Assembly: GCA_030374805.1 (NCBI GenBank)
Contig: JARGSG010000012.1
Span: 744,001 to 808,000, forward strand
Origin: Gracilaria gracilis
Taxonomy: Eukaryota; Rhodophyta; Florideophyceae; Gracilariales; Gracilariaceae
DNA: 64,000 bases
Direction: 5' to 3'
Position 1 is the first letter of the stretch. Each line of letters begins with the position of its first letter. Below, piece after piece: positions 51,982 through 63,976 of this stretch. The position numbers were made by a program, and so were the translations under genes. The notes below the pieces were generated by a model, which saw nothing but the letters and a program-made list of their open reading frames with translations, did no database searches and was not told the origin of the DNA.

Positions 51982-54184
51982 CACCCACTGACCGCAAATA
52001 AATTGGGTTCAAAAATAGTGTGGGTACCTGAATTGGTGTAGCCCACACTATAAACGGTGTCCTCTAACGAAGACAAGGAGAAATTAATGTGGGCCACATT
52101 GCATCTACCTCTATCAGAGTCATCAGGGCACCACAGCGGGCTGTTTTTGGCGCAAAAACTCTCAAGAAACAAAACTCCGTTTCCATTTCCCTCCCAAATC
52201 GCAGCAGCGCACCACAGAAAGATTCACTTCTTCTCACGTCTACTGTTCTTCCAAACAGGCATGGTAGTTCCAACATCAGCTTCGCTCATTATAGCGGCCT
52301 TTCAACGAGCCAGATCCATTCCCCACGCAAGCGCTACATCCAATGAAGTCAAACACACCCATAACACAGTTCTTACCAGCTCTTCGCAACCACAACAATC
52401 CACATCAGCACAGCACAAACTTCATCACGTCCTCACTATTGCTGATCGCCTAAAAATTGTGAAGTGGATGCTCCAAACAAATGAACAACACGGACCGAAG
52501 CATATACCATCGAAAGCAGTCAAAAACTTTCCCGGACTGTTCAGGGGGACAATTAAGGCTAACCTGCAGAAGGCAAGTTGCTTATGGAAGAAACGGTTAG
52601 AATACTTGAGCGAAAACGGAGAAGTTAACCCTGATATGTGTACCACGATCACCAGAAACACGCACAAGGGAGTTAAAAGGGTGTATCTTAAGGCCAGCAC
52701 AGGTCGTGGTCGTAAAATGAAGCCTTGGGCTTCTGCCTTGCACCTTGATATGCTGCAAGAATTTGACCGTTTGAGGAAACTGGGTGTCAAATTCAACTGG
52801 AAGACCTTGCATGCACTTGCGCATAATATGATTAAGAACTCCACCAGATTGGAATACCACTCAAACTATGTGGATGAACTGAGTCAGAAAAAAATACCAG
52901 ACTTGATCACCCGTCGTTGGATACAGCATTTCACGGACCGCTTCAGAATCGTGAGTAGGTCCCACACTGGAAAGCATTTGCTATCCCCCGTCAAAGAAGA
53001 GTATATACATAAGCAAGTAGCATTCCATCTGGGCACGTTAAAGAGAGAATCTCAGAACGGAAGGCTTGATGAAGACGATGTGGAGAATGCAGACGAGACG
53101 CATTTTGTAATTAACGTTGACAACGGTAAGACCCTTGGTTTCTGCGGCAATGCAGAAGTCAAATACGCCGACGTCGTGTCTGGTGGAGAAGGAATGACCA
53201 TGATCGTTCGCATCAGTGGCGGTCGAGATGCCAAAATCGAACCAACGTTCATGGCTTTCCAGAATAAAGGCCGTAGCTACCCTATCCGTGGTGTGCCTGA
53301 CGATGTACCTAATGTTTCTTACAGATCTGGTCCCAAGGGTTGGATGGATACAACGGTCATGCCACAATGGCTATCGGAATGTAAGGTAATTCGCCGTCTT
53401 CCAAACGAGCGGAAGCGAATCTTGTACGTTGACAATTGCAGCGGACACAATGTAACGGAAGCTGTGAGTGGCGCAGCGGAAGCAGTCAATACAGAGATAA
53501 GATTCTTTCCCAAAAATGCAAGGCACCTGATTCAACCTGCTGATTCCTTCGTTATTCAGAAGATAAAACAGGCTTGGAACAGAAGGTGGGAGTGTTACAA
53601 AATGGACATGATTGCCGGCGGGAAGTGGTCTGCATTAGGAAAAATCCAGAATCCCGGAAAGCATTACTTTCTGAACCTGGCGCGTGTGGCTGTGCAGGAC
53701 GTTAACTCTCAGCGTGATGCTGATGGGTTAACGTTTCCAAGGAAAGCAATGATCAGAACCGGCATGGCTTTGAACGTAAATGGCCTGTGGGAAGAAAGGC
53801 AATTGTTTCCCAAGCTACAGGCAATTATTGCCAAGCACCGCAACCACTTCGATGGTGAAGTTGTCGATGGAAAGGCGGTGCATAAGTGAGATGGTTGTAA
53901 TGGTGTGTTTCGTCGGGTGGTAGCAGGCCCGGAAGCCACCCTGAATAATACAAGTGGTGGGGAGGTGTTAGTGGAGGTTGATGAGCTCAGAGTTGAGGTT
54001 GGTAAAGCTGGTTATTGCCCACATTATTTGTGCCTCTTTTTGCCAATGTGGGCCACGTTAATTTCGCCCGCACCCAAATTATGGGGGTACCTAAAAAGAT
54101 GTAGCCCACACTATATTGGGTTTCTTTGGTGCTCAGAAAGAGAGCAGAAATAGTGTGGGCTACATTATTTGCGGTCACTGGGTG
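51982..54184 (+). mobile_element. pogo-like transposon (element C), structurally complete
   Basis: Termini are inverted: CACCCACTGACCGCAAATAA at the left and its complement with one mismatch at the right, both bordered by TA (51980-51981, 54185-54186), the target duplication of the Tc1/mariner/pogo group. Inner repeats of TAGTGTGGGCTACAT type occur in both subterminal regions (about 52013, 52036, 52088; 54046, 54103, 54149). The element is 2.2 kb and encodes one open transposase, so it may be young and possibly active. Confidence 0.88.
52087..53889 (+). CDS. pogo-like transposase (element C), open
   Basis: 600 residues from the first ATG (52087); later ATGs, for example 52261, are also possible. 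N-terminal helix-turn-helix region from about residue 120 (ADRLKIVKWMLQ). Catalytic aspartates D336 (NADETHFV), D449 (LYVDNCSGHN) and D486 (IQPADSFVIQKIKQAW) are spaced 113 and 37 apart, the DDD arrangement of the pogo group. No internal stop or shift. It binds the element's ends and cuts and pastes at TA. Stop TGA at 53887. Confidence 0.88.
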   Translation: MWATLHLPLSESSGHHSGLFLAQKLSRNKTPFPFPSQIAAAHHRKIHFFSRLLFFQTGMVVPTSASLIIAAFQRARSIPHASATSNEVKHTHNTVLTSSSQPQQSTSAQHKLHHVLTIADRLKIVKWMLQTNEQHGPKHIPSKAVKNFPGLFRGTIKANLQKASCLWKKRLEYLSENGEVNPDMCTTITRNTHKGVKRVYLKASTGRGRKMKPWASALHLDMLQEFDRLRKLGVKFNWKTLHALAHNMIKNSTRLEYHSNYVDELSQKKIPDLITRRWIQHFTDRFRIVSRSHTGKHLLSPVKEEYIHKQVAFHLGTLKRESQNGRLDEDDVENADETHFVINVDNGKTLGFCGNAEVKYADVVSGGEGMTMIVRISGGRDAKIEPTFMAFQNKGRSYPIRGVPDDVPNVSYRSGPKGWMDTTVMPQWLSECKVIRRLPNERKRILYVDNCSGHNVTEAVSGAAEAVNTEIRFFPKNARHLIQPADSFVIQKIKQAWNRRWECYKMDMIAGGKWSALGKIQNPGKHYFLNLARVAVQDVNSQRDADGLTFPRKAMIRTGMALNVNGLWEERQLFPKLQAIIAKHRNHFDGEVVDGKAVHK

Positions 54185-54431
54185 TAACTACAGTCCGCGA
54201 AACGCAGATGGCAACAACCACAATAGTCAGGCATTTCTGCCAGTAAAGCACAAACACACTTAAAAGAGGACATCACGTGAGAGCGCTTTATTAGAACAAT
54301 AAAGAAACGCACAAAGACAATTGATTACTGTATCTTTGTAGATCTCAAGCGCATATTACTTCACAGGGGTCCCTTTAAACGGCGAAGTTACAAAGCATAC
54401 GTTAGTTTCTACCTCCCCTCAATATCAAGTA

Positions 54432-54979
54432 CTAATAAACACCATTTTGTCGTGTATAGAAGCGACGTTGGTCCCGTCTCAAATCATGCCAATAGAAGGC
54501 GAGACCATCTGGACCATCAATGTTAAACTTTTTTTCATCCGAGAAAACAACTTTCACCCAAAACTGGTCACCCTTGCTGATGTGTCGGCGTGCCGATTCC
54601 AGGCGTCGTATTTTGAGAATTTGTGTCATTTGCGGAGCCTTTAAAAGCTTTCTATACTTGAGATGGGGAGAGTCACGTAATATTTGTTGATTTCGTCTAA
54701 CTCCAATGGTTAATTTCAGCCGTGATTTGAGTTCCTAAGCGCTATAGTTTCTGCTAGAAGCCAGGCGAACCAGCAGTCGTCGGCTATGTTCAGAAACTTT
54801 GGTTCGGTTTTTTTGGTGTTTGGACGCACATTTTTGGACTGATGGCGCTTGAAGAATCGAGAAATAGTTGAGGGGTTGCGTTCTAGCTCTTCGGCGATGT
54901 CCCGAATGGGCGTTTGTTCGCTGCGTAAAGCGACTATCTGCCCCTTTTCGAAGGATGTGAGGTACCCCCCTGGTGGCAT
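54432..54979 (-). pseudogene. Tc1/mariner transposase fragment
   Basis: From ATG 54979 (MPPGGYLTSF): a helix-turn-helix (FEKGQIVALRSEQTPIRDI, then PSTISRFFKRH). The frame changes near 54725 and then reads GVRRNQQIL, LKYRKLLKAP and VVFSDEKKFNIDGPDG, with the first catalytic aspartate, ending at 54432. The remaining two thirds of the catalytic core are absent. Confidence 0.78.
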
Positions 54980-56192
54980 TGTTGAAAGTTTGTTATCTAA
55001 ATGATTGTCCTCATATGGGAGAGCCACGTGAGAAGAGGCTTTATATGGAGTCTGGACGTGTTTGCAGCATTGGATTGGCGCCGATTTATAAAACCATTAC
55101 TTGTGGGCGTTGTTATTTCGCGCCCTTGTTCGCACCCTTATTTCTATTGAGCGCGCTTGGGGAGGTAAACTTGGGGCGGTGGGCACTATACCTGAATTGT
55201 TTTATCATTTGAATAGCGTGCTTTGAAGGGGTGTCATTGCCTTTCGGATTGGCGGGTGCCTTTTGGAAGAGAATGCTATTCATGGCGTGTTGCTATACGA
55301 ATTTCGAGGACTGTACGGCTCTAACCACAAATTAGACGATTTAGAGCTATAAAAGACAATCGTTAAACTTGATAACAAACTCTATGCTGTAAATAATTTG
55401 TATTACAGTTCATGCCAAAACGTGAAATGCACTTAATTTTTCCAAATTTCTATTTATCACTATAGTGCCCAATAGAGGTTTTCGGTGCCCAAATGTTTCG
55501 TTCTAAGAGTCAAATTTAGTCAAATTTTCTTTACAAAAGTATTGAACCTCACTTCGCGACATTCTACGTACAAGTTTAATCAATTGTAGAGAACACATTT
55601 TGCAAAAAGAATTGGAACTTTTCAAAAATGGGGACCTACAAAGCTTTTAAAATTAATGATTACTATAGTGATCAATAAATATTGACATTATGGATATACC
55701 TCACATCTTTGGTGGACCGTTGGTGTTATCGGAAGGCTAGTTTAGCGGTCAAAAATGACCGAATTAAAACGAACGAAAAACCGGTGAATTTATCCAAATT
55801 TGGAAGTGCTAATTTCCGAAAATATTTCCACCTTTCCACTTCTGCTAGTTTTTTCCGAAAGAATTATTCCAAATCATTTCCATCTTTGCGAGTTTGGGTG
55901 GAAGGGAAACTAGCATGCTTCTTCCGTTTATGCTAGTTTCGCAGCACAATGTAGGTGTGTAGGTGCCACCTATTTTCATGTATACGGTAGCGAATAGCAA
56001 TATATATACTTACATAACTGCTTATCGAATAGGGATAGAAGTATACAAATACAAAGAATACCTTTTCAATTTGTGGAGATCGGTTCACTAGACAACACGT
56101 TTACATCATACGTTTATAAAACCAATATTTGAAACGCCTTCGCATCATGTGTAAACGTCCCCACCATTCTGTCCGAACGTCCGTGCCCCATA
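54980..56192. other. No gene seen, AT-rich
   Basis: Short frames only. Contains ACTATAGTG(A/C)(T/C)CAATA words at about 55460 and 55665 shared with 51.7 kb. Confidence 0.45.
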
Positions 56193-56439
56193 ATGCGCTC
56201 CCCGGTACGTAACCCCTCATCCCCCGCCAGCCCTCCACCCTTCCCCAACATTCCAAATGGCTGCTTTAAAGGCTGGTCCTTGTTCGGCCAATCCATCCCC
56301 GCTATCGAAAGGCACCAGAGCAGATGCACCAATCGCCTCACCGCGGCCAAGCGTTTCCTTTCCCCCGGCGGAGGCACCCCTACTTCCCCCCATGGACCAA
56401 GGGCCACAATTACACCCCTAAAATTTCTTTATATCACCT

Positions 56440-58173
56440 CCCACAAATCGCCCTTTCGACCCCGTCGCCATCCTCTACTACAACTCTTATCATCACCAGA
56501 AAATCTCCTTCCCACTCCACATCCAAGACGCCTACCATAATGCCACAACACCCATTGGTCTGTCTACCACCCCCCTCCCCCACTTCCCCCAACCCCCACT
56601 CCCTTCCAACTCCTCGACAACCCCCAACTCCAACGAATGCCCCTATATATCTCTTTCATCACCTCCTCCTTCGGCCACCGCACGGCGCACAAAGTCATCT
56701 CCCTTCCCACACGACCGCGCCTTCTCCAAATCCGCATTTCATAATGCCGTCTTCTCCGCTACCCAGCGCTTGAAGCTCCAGGAACACCACCTCCAGCACC
56801 AATTCAGAACCATCTGTTTCGCCCCCACCACCCTTACAGACGCACAGCAGCTTTTCTCCACCACTGTCTTCCACAGAGAAGCCACCCAGGTCCTCAAACA
56901 ACCACTCGCCTTCGCACACTTTCACAAGACCTTCTTCCACACCCTCTCCAATACCATTGCATCCGGCGACCCTGCTTTCCTCCACCCCATGGCCTCCGCC
57001 CTCGGCCAAGAAGCTTTCCCCTCCCTAAGAGCCGCCCTCATTTAGTCCTCCTACAACTCATGAATCCGACCATCTCCCGACACCACCGATAATGACTCCT
57101 TTACGTGCTCTTCCAAATGTACGTAGTCAAGTCCTTCACCTCCTCAAATTCTCTTCCTATGACCACCTACTACCTTCACATCACATTCTTCACCATCTCT
57201 TATTCCTTCCATCGCAATTGCGTTACTGAAAACTCCATCCCTCTCGGCTACTTGCCAACCTCCTTCCACCCAAACGCACCTCCGAAAGCCACGAGGGCAT
57301 CCCTCAAATCTCCTCTCCAATCCCAGGCCAGACCAAAATGGAACTGATTCAGCTCGTCATCTCTAACCTTCTCAACTCTCTGCTCACCACTCTCAACGGG
57401 TTTCCCTTCCGTGAACCCCATGGTGTTCTCCACCACTGTTACAAAATTAATGCCAGCTACTCCGATGAAATTCCGGAAGCGGAGGACATCCTCGTCATCT
57501 CCCACGGAACACTCCCCTAAGACCCTCCTCACAGGTGCAGCGTCTCCCCCTCAGACCTCGCTCTACACAATCCATACCATTCCCTCCGAAACCGGGAACA
57601 GACCCACGCCGCACGCAAATCACACTCCACTCTCCCAAACCCAGGACCACACCAATGCCGCACGCAAATCGCAATCCACTCTCCTCCGAGAATCACGAAA
57701 CATTCTCCTTGGCCGCAAGCACTGAGTATTCTGCAAGACAAAGGAAATATCCTTTGAAGCCCTCCACTCCCTCTCCCTCGCAAAGTACTCCCCCATCTCC
57801 CAATCTTATTCTCTTCTCAACATCACGGCGCTCCTCTCTCCTTACAACATTTTCCCTTCAAACCACTCCACAACTTCCACCTCGGCGTTTCCGAATTCAG
57901 CATGCTCGCCGCCATCGAAAAACTCCGAACACCACCCACCCAGTTCCTCTCTCTACCCACTTCACCTGCGAGAAAGTACCTCCTTGGTTTAGAATCCTCC
58001 AATCATCTTCGATCCTCGGCTTCGGTCAAATTCTCCGTCACAACTACCGCGCTTCTTCCTTCACTTCTCGGTTACATCGGCACTTTCACCGATTCTACCT
58101 GACGAGGTTCTATCGATTCCAAATCGCCAAGCTCTACTTTCCCCCCTGCCATATAGCCCCGATTATCAATTAG
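56440..58173 (+). pseudogene. Pyrimidine-rich coding-like region, not recognised
   Basis: The plus strand is strongly C/T-biased. One frame is open from about 56460 to TAG 57043 with natural-looking protein: VAILYYNSYHHQKISF, later HREATQVLKQPLAFAHFHK and ASGDPAFLHPMASALG. Further coding-like stretches follow in changing frames (57338-57520; about 57740-57860, SFEALHSLSLAKYSPIS; 57860-58100, including LHNFHLGVSEFSMLAAIEKL). The HNFHLG phrase is of a kind I associate with some transposon proteins of protists and fungi, but this is weak. Several frame changes, so probably a relic; no family named. Confidence 0.35.
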
Positions 58174-58597
58174 TTTCAGTTTCATAAACCTTTCACTACC
58201 GCTCAATGAGTACTCACTAGCATCGAAATCACACAAAGTGCCCCAGTTAACATAACTGGGAAAGAAAGACCAAGATCTTCGAACGTACCTCGTGTGTTAC
58301 TCCGCCCGGTCAACGGAACAAGTAGAAATAGTCCACCTCACCCATACGGTGCGCAGAGATATATTCATGTTCTGTAACGAGCAAGAGACCCACGCGCTTG
58401 CTGTGGCAGAAAAATAACATATCCCGTGAAACCGTAACGGGGTGGTAAGGAGCGTTCCTCTTACCGTGGAATTCCGCGGGAGGGCAGGAGTACTTAAGTA
58501 CGCGCTACAAAACATTAGAGACGTGTACCACGTAACGTGGCCAGAGGCCCTCCATACACGTAGATATTTTTACAAGGTACGGAAGTGAATGCTTTCT

Positions 58598-59665
58598 GTA
58601 CAGTGGAGCGGGGTGCAGTGGCGATTCATCGGGGTCCCGATTAAGCTTAACCCCACCCTAGTATGCTGTCCAGGCCAAATAGGTAAATGTTTTTGGCTTG
58701 CCACGAGGAGCCGACAGTGGACCGGGGTGGACTGGCGCTTAATCTATATATATCTCACGCTATCAATACGTGTACTATCTATAGCAAAGGGCTCCCAGAA
58801 ATGACATGTTAGCTTAATTACGTGACAATATTGTTACTCTATTCACACTCCATTGCTACCCAAAAGAACACTCAGATCCTTTCTAATATCATGGGATGGT
58901 GTACAATAAGTAAAGAACAATCTGGGATGTGTAATGAAGACAAAAAGTGTTTTATGAAGTATGGAAACCCAAAGCTACAGACCGAGTTCTCGAATTTGGA
59001 TTGGGTCCCATTTGGGTTCATAGGCTTTCCATTGTTATCAAATTAGGCTGCAGGAACCTCAAGGTCCTTCCAATAGACCCGAAACACCTTAATCGTGTGG
59101 CTAGTCTTGCGTTTCATCGCTTCTTTTAAAGGAGCGCAAAGCTGACCAGATCCTTTAACCATGGAAATAAGAAAGCCGACAGCAAGGTTTGACAGCGGAT
59201 CAAAGTGGAGTTGCGCTTCATAGGTACACCAATGAAACGCTATACCGCTCCGGTCCGCTGTTCATGTGGAAATAGAATTGTTAGTTTTTGGAGGTCTGCG
59301 CCACTGGACAGCGAACCGAGGTAGAGTGGTGCTTCATCGTTTCACTGATGAAGAGGTACACAATTATGCTCCGCCTCACACACGCATTTGGTGTCGAATC
59401 TAAGCTGCATTGAGATCCGCGATGTACTGGCCTTGAATGCTAATTGTGAAATGTGAGGACATCTGCTCTACTTCGGCCTGTTTTGTTTGGCGTACCTCCT
59501 TGCATATGCACTTCAAGCAGTGCCAATAAACGTTTCTGGGGTGCCTGGAATCCCTCGAAACTCGTACACGACCGCGGTCTACACAGTGGGCCGGACAGCG
59601 GTCCAGGGTGGAGTGGCGCTTCATCACGGCCGTGATGAAGCGCCACTGCACATCGGACCGCTGTC
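58598..59665. repeat. Cluster of small fold-back repeats
   Basis: At least five related units share GACAGCGGTCC, GGGTGGAGTGGCGCTTCATCA and its complement: about 58598-58640, 58712-58743, 59191-59263, 59307-59378 and 59594-59665. The last is a perfect-centre hairpin with two 36-bp arms (about 31 matches). They look like copies of a 70-bp fold-back (MITE-like) element. No gene is supported in 58174-59973 otherwise. Confidence 0.7.
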
Positions 59666-59973
59666 TAAAAAATTACAATTTTTTTGGGAGATTCTGAGGC
59701 CTAGGGGGTGACTGCTTGCATATCTGCAGCAGTCAGGTGGCCACTGTTGGCATTATGGACTGGTCAGAGGGTGACATACGCAGAAGTACCATAATCACTG
59801 GGTGAAATCAAAATGTCACCCTCCACTTGTGCAAATCGCTGCTGAAGTCGCCAACGAGTGCTGGAAGTCACCCAGTGAACAAATCTTCACGCTACTTTGT
59901 CGCCCCATCCAAAAGCTACTACTGCAGTTCACCCTTATCTTTTCCTAGCTTTGTATACCTCCACTTCTCCAAC

Positions 59974-60276
59974 ATGGAAGACAATATTACACTTCCCGTC
60001 AATTTACAACAAACTCTTCGCCATTTTAACACAATTGAAAGTGGTCATACGTCCTTACTAAGCGTTTTCTGCATCAAAGAGAATCAAGCAACGATGAGAA
60101 CTGTTCGGAAGGCATTTCGGAAGCTTGCAATTTTAGTTCACCCTGATCGCTGCAAAGATCACATGAACGCAGCACATCGAAGCATGCGACTCCTGTCCCG
60201 TGCCCTACACCTCGCCAATGCGGAACTACACCTCACAAAAGAGCGCAAAGTAATATCCAATGACAGAGAGTTCTAA
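59974..60276 (+). pseudogene. J-domain segment joined in frame to a Mutator-like transposase
   Basis: ATG 59974 (MEDNITLPVN) opens 100 residues. TVRKAFRKLAILVHPDRCKDH at about 42-62 has the J-domain helix II and the HPD tripeptide (56-58), the site by which J-proteins activate Hsp70. Helix III follows (RLLSRALHLANAELHL). A TAA at 60274 ends it, but the very same frame continues into the downstream transposase ORF, so the two were probably one protein. J-domains are not a standard part of Mutator transposases that I know. Confidence 0.6.
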
Positions 60277-62993
60277 TTGGACTGTAGTGTCCTGTTCAGC
60301 ACTGAGACGACCCGAACCGAGTCCGAATTGAACGAAATAGAAAATGCTGGTGGCAACAGTCCCCGTGAAGAAAACACCGCAATGCTGTTGGACAAGCAAG
60401 AATCGGAGGATGTAACAAAGCAACGAGAGGAAAACAAGGAGAGAGAGGGAGAGTTGAGACGGCAACAAGCAAGAAAGCAACAGAAGCAGCGTGAGTTGAA
60501 AGCACAGCACCAACGAGAGAGAGAGCAGCGACAAAGCGCAGTTGAGGCAGATATTTCAGCCCCTCATTGTACAGACCAGAGGCATGGAGCTGAGAGTATG
60601 ACGTCTGAGGAACTTCGTAGAACGTGGTGGACAGAGAGAGGTGATGGTGATGACGCTGATTCTGGTGATGATGTCCATGATGATGTAGAAAATGAACATT
60701 CGGACGCTCAAATAGATGATATTGAGGAGTTCTGTGCCGCAAACTACATCCATTCGATTCCAGCTGAGTTTGTCAGTTCCGCTCTCGGTTCAGGTTCTGT
60801 GGCCTGCAACCCAGATGGTGACAGTGGAGAATGTGATGCAGCCGTGGGTGACACTAGTGCCATTGCTTCTCCCCACGGTGAATTTCATGGTGACCAAAAT
60901 ATCTCACCTGGACCGAAGTCAGGAGACAGGAGTGAGATAAGGAAACGTCAGAAGAAAGCATCAAAGAAAAGAGCCATGGAACGAGCTAAGGCTGTGCTTG
61001 AGGCAGAGTTGGACGGTTCAAAATCATGGAGACCTAAGAGATGTGTCGAAATCAAGCCACAGGTAGGAATGTCGTTGAACTTTCGATGGCAGTGCGAGCA
61101 ACTGATTAGAGCCTACACAGCGTACATAGGTGTTCAGAAAGGGATAACGGTTGCTCAGACCTTGGAGCGTGTTACAACGAAATGCCGCCAGGCGAATTGT
61201 AACGCTAAACTTACGTTCAATTGGCAACCTCGCAGCGGTCTGTGGAAACTAAACCAGTTCGTGGAACACCGTAATGAGTGCTGCGGACAAGATGTTGGAA
61301 GCAATGGAGATCGTTCTTGCCAGCCGAAGTTTTGCGCACCAGCATATACTCCGCGACAGGTAGCTCGAGCAATACTGGACGAGGCTGTGGGGGACCCCAA
61401 TATTTCGTCAAAGACAATTGCATCTCTCGTGGAAGCGAAGCAAATCTACAAGCGCCAACCACCCCAAAGCCATTACCGATCCGTTCGGAAAGAAATATTG
61501 AACCAAATGCGAGCCTGTCGTGCAGTGGATATGGCGGCACTAGAGGGATAGGCTGACCTTCTTCGCGATTGTGGCCACAACGTTCGTATAATTGTCATAG
61601 ACGGATTGAGGATGAAGGAAACCAGATTCAAAGCCGCACGTCATATTTTCGAGCAGTGTAAGAAAGGGAGGAGTATACCGCAGGATGCAAAGTTTGACAA
61701 AAATGTGGTAGAGGTTACGGATATTTCTGATGATGGTAGATATTATGGTGGGTTGATTTCCGTTCCAAGCGTAGCAAAACATTACGTCGCAAAAGGTTGG
61801 AAGACTGCAGCAGCCGACGCTGCACATTGTGACGGAATCGGACCACAATCTTACGGAACGACACCAATATGCACCTTCTGCCTATAATATTTGCACACTT
61901 TGTTGGACCAGAATGTTATGAAAGTTGGAAAATGGTCTTTGAGGAATGCAAGAAGTTAAATGGCTTTGACATTCCATCTCGCACTACAATCGTTGATCAA
62001 GAAAAGTCTATTGATAAGGCATACAAAGAGGTGTTCGTTAATGCCAATATGTTCTTGGATCCCATTCATGTCAAGAAGAATATGGGATCAATGCTTGTTG
62101 CGAGAAGAGCGGTTGGGATTACACTTTACGACAAAGCGCTGTATGCGCCGACGAAGGCAGCAGTAGATAATATTGTGAAGCAGTACGGAGATGTGCAACG
62201 CAAGTACTTGGAACGATTTGAGAAGAAGGAGCTGTATCGTTCATACTCACAACTGGAAGACATTGTCGTGTCGTCTCAAGGTGCAGAAAGTCAAATGGGA
62301 GCTTCGTTACGCAATCATATTAGAGCTGTTGAGCCACAGAAGATGTTGACCAAGGTAGTGCTGACGCAACGGGCCGGGTTTCTGACGCGCAACAGGCTGC
62401 AGAGAGGTGTACAAGGCCGGTTCCTCCTCGAATAGAGCAACATATTGCAAGCTTGATTCGAAGGGCAAGAGTGTACCAGGATACTGTTAAGTTTTCAGAT
62501 GGATCTGCTCAAATTGAAGCCACCGTGTCGAGCTATTCGGATGGATCAGTTCTTCGCCGTGTGAAACTAAGCGAGAAGGAACAGACACCACCACTATGCT
62601 GTGGATATTCCAACAACGGAAGTGGATTCCTTGTTATCATGGCGTTGCTGTACTATGTGAGAAGTACGGAGCTTCCAACATTTACCGCTTTATCGAGTGA
62701 AGACATTTGGCCCCAAATTCTACGACAATGTGTTGTTTACAATTCCAAATCAGGTGGATGTGGAAGATGTCATCTTGCAAGCAAAGGTGCTGGTACTAAC
62801 TGGGAGGAACCTAAATATACGTAAAGCTCTACCTCCACCGCGTGGTAGACCCGTAAAAAACGCTGGTGTTCGTCGGAGGGGATGGTATGAATCGGGACCT
62901 TCAGCCAAGAAGACAAGATCTAATTCCTGCTCTTTATGCCATCAAGACGGCCATGTTTCTAATCAATGTCAACTTCGTCAGTTATTCGAATAA
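60277..62993 (+). pseudogene. Mutator-like (MULE) transposase relic
   Basis: A charged Q/E/R-rich and acidic N-terminal part runs to about 61020. A WRKY-GCM1-like zinc domain follows (TTKCRQANCNAKLTF, then LNQFVEHRNECC, about 61177-61290). The MULE core has YYGGLISVPSVAKHYVAKGW and DAAHCDGIGPQSYGTT (61.74-61.86 kb), then in another frame IFAHFVGPECYESWKMVFEE, TTIVDQEKSIDKAYKEVF and LDPIHVKKNM (61.89-62.08 kb). It ends with an AT-hook-like PRGRPVKN and a zinc knuckle (CSLCHQDGHVSNQC, about 62919-62960). Stop TAG at 61549 (frame continues beyond) and frame changes near 61870, 62430 and 62700. Not functional. Terminal repeats not found. Confidence 0.82.
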
Positions 62994-63465
62994 AATGTAG
63001 TTCGTACTGTCACGTTAGATTATGATACTTTAGGTTACCAGCCGCCCTAGAATATGAGATATTGCGTACGTTCACCCTACAAACAGAACAGGGACTTTGC
63101 TTTCGATTTCTTTGCATCGATGTCACCCTAGGTTGCTAAAGATTCTTAATTATTCACCCATGCTTGACTAAGTGTTGATTTTTACGCACTGCAGAACGAA
63201 CGGAAGTGAGTGTATCAACCTGGGAAATAAGAACAATTGAGCTGTCACCTGGCGAGTGGTCTAAAATTGCAAGCTGTCACCCCTGAAGTCAATGCATTTA
63301 AGCTTTTTTTGCATTGCAGACCCAGTCGGTCCTACAACACTGCATCCGGGACGCGCGTGGTACTGTTACTGTGCCCCGCATGTGTAGCAACTCTCGAGTG
63401 GCGCGCGCGTACAACTGCTTTTCGTTGTCGTCTATAAGAATCTGCGTGGCAGCCTTTGCAGTTGT

Positions 63466-63976
63466 GGATGGGCCGCTGGAAAGGAACCAAGCTCGAGCGG
63501 CACTTCATCGATGCACTGTTGAAACCTCATTTCAGTCCTTCATTTACGCGCCGTGAACAGCGGTCAAATTGAAGTCGGGTCCCATCGATGCCTTGATGAA
63601 GCGCTGCTCGACCTCGTTCAGCTACCCAGACACCCTGGCACGGATAATAATAAGTATTTCTATGTTGCTTAAAAACTGGTACGGGATTTTATGCTATACA
63701 TGGTAGTACCAATGTGTAACCATGTAACTAATCCGGTAGTACCTTGGAAATTGAGATAGAAAACGACTAGAGATTACACGGGGTAGTCCGTAGAACTACC
63801 ATATTTAGTTTTATGGGATGTAAAGTTCCTGATATAGAATTCATCTTCTACTAGAACAATGGGGGTCCGTAGTGTCCTCCAGCTTCATCGGCCACGGCGC
63901 GTGGAGAGGTGTCGTCCAGCTTCATCAGGGCACTGATGAAGCGCCACTCCACCCCGGACCGCTGCCCGAAAAAATA
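63466..63976. repeat. More fold-back repeat copies
   Basis: Units related to the 58.6-59.7 kb cluster at about 63466-63528, 63557-63616 and 63885-63976; the last contains both GTCCAGCTTCATC and GATGAAGCGCCACTCCACC followed by CCGGACCGCTG. Apart from these, 62994-64000 shows no gene. Confidence 0.65.

Noticed and set aside
30769-61551. Altered genetic code, suggested by isolated in-frame TAA, TAG and TGA in several transposon and cargo frames
   Set aside because: Intact genes (kinesin, TIR receptor, SARAF, glycosyltransferase) have no internal stops and terminate at TGA or TAG; the internal stops are confined to decaying elements and use all three codons.
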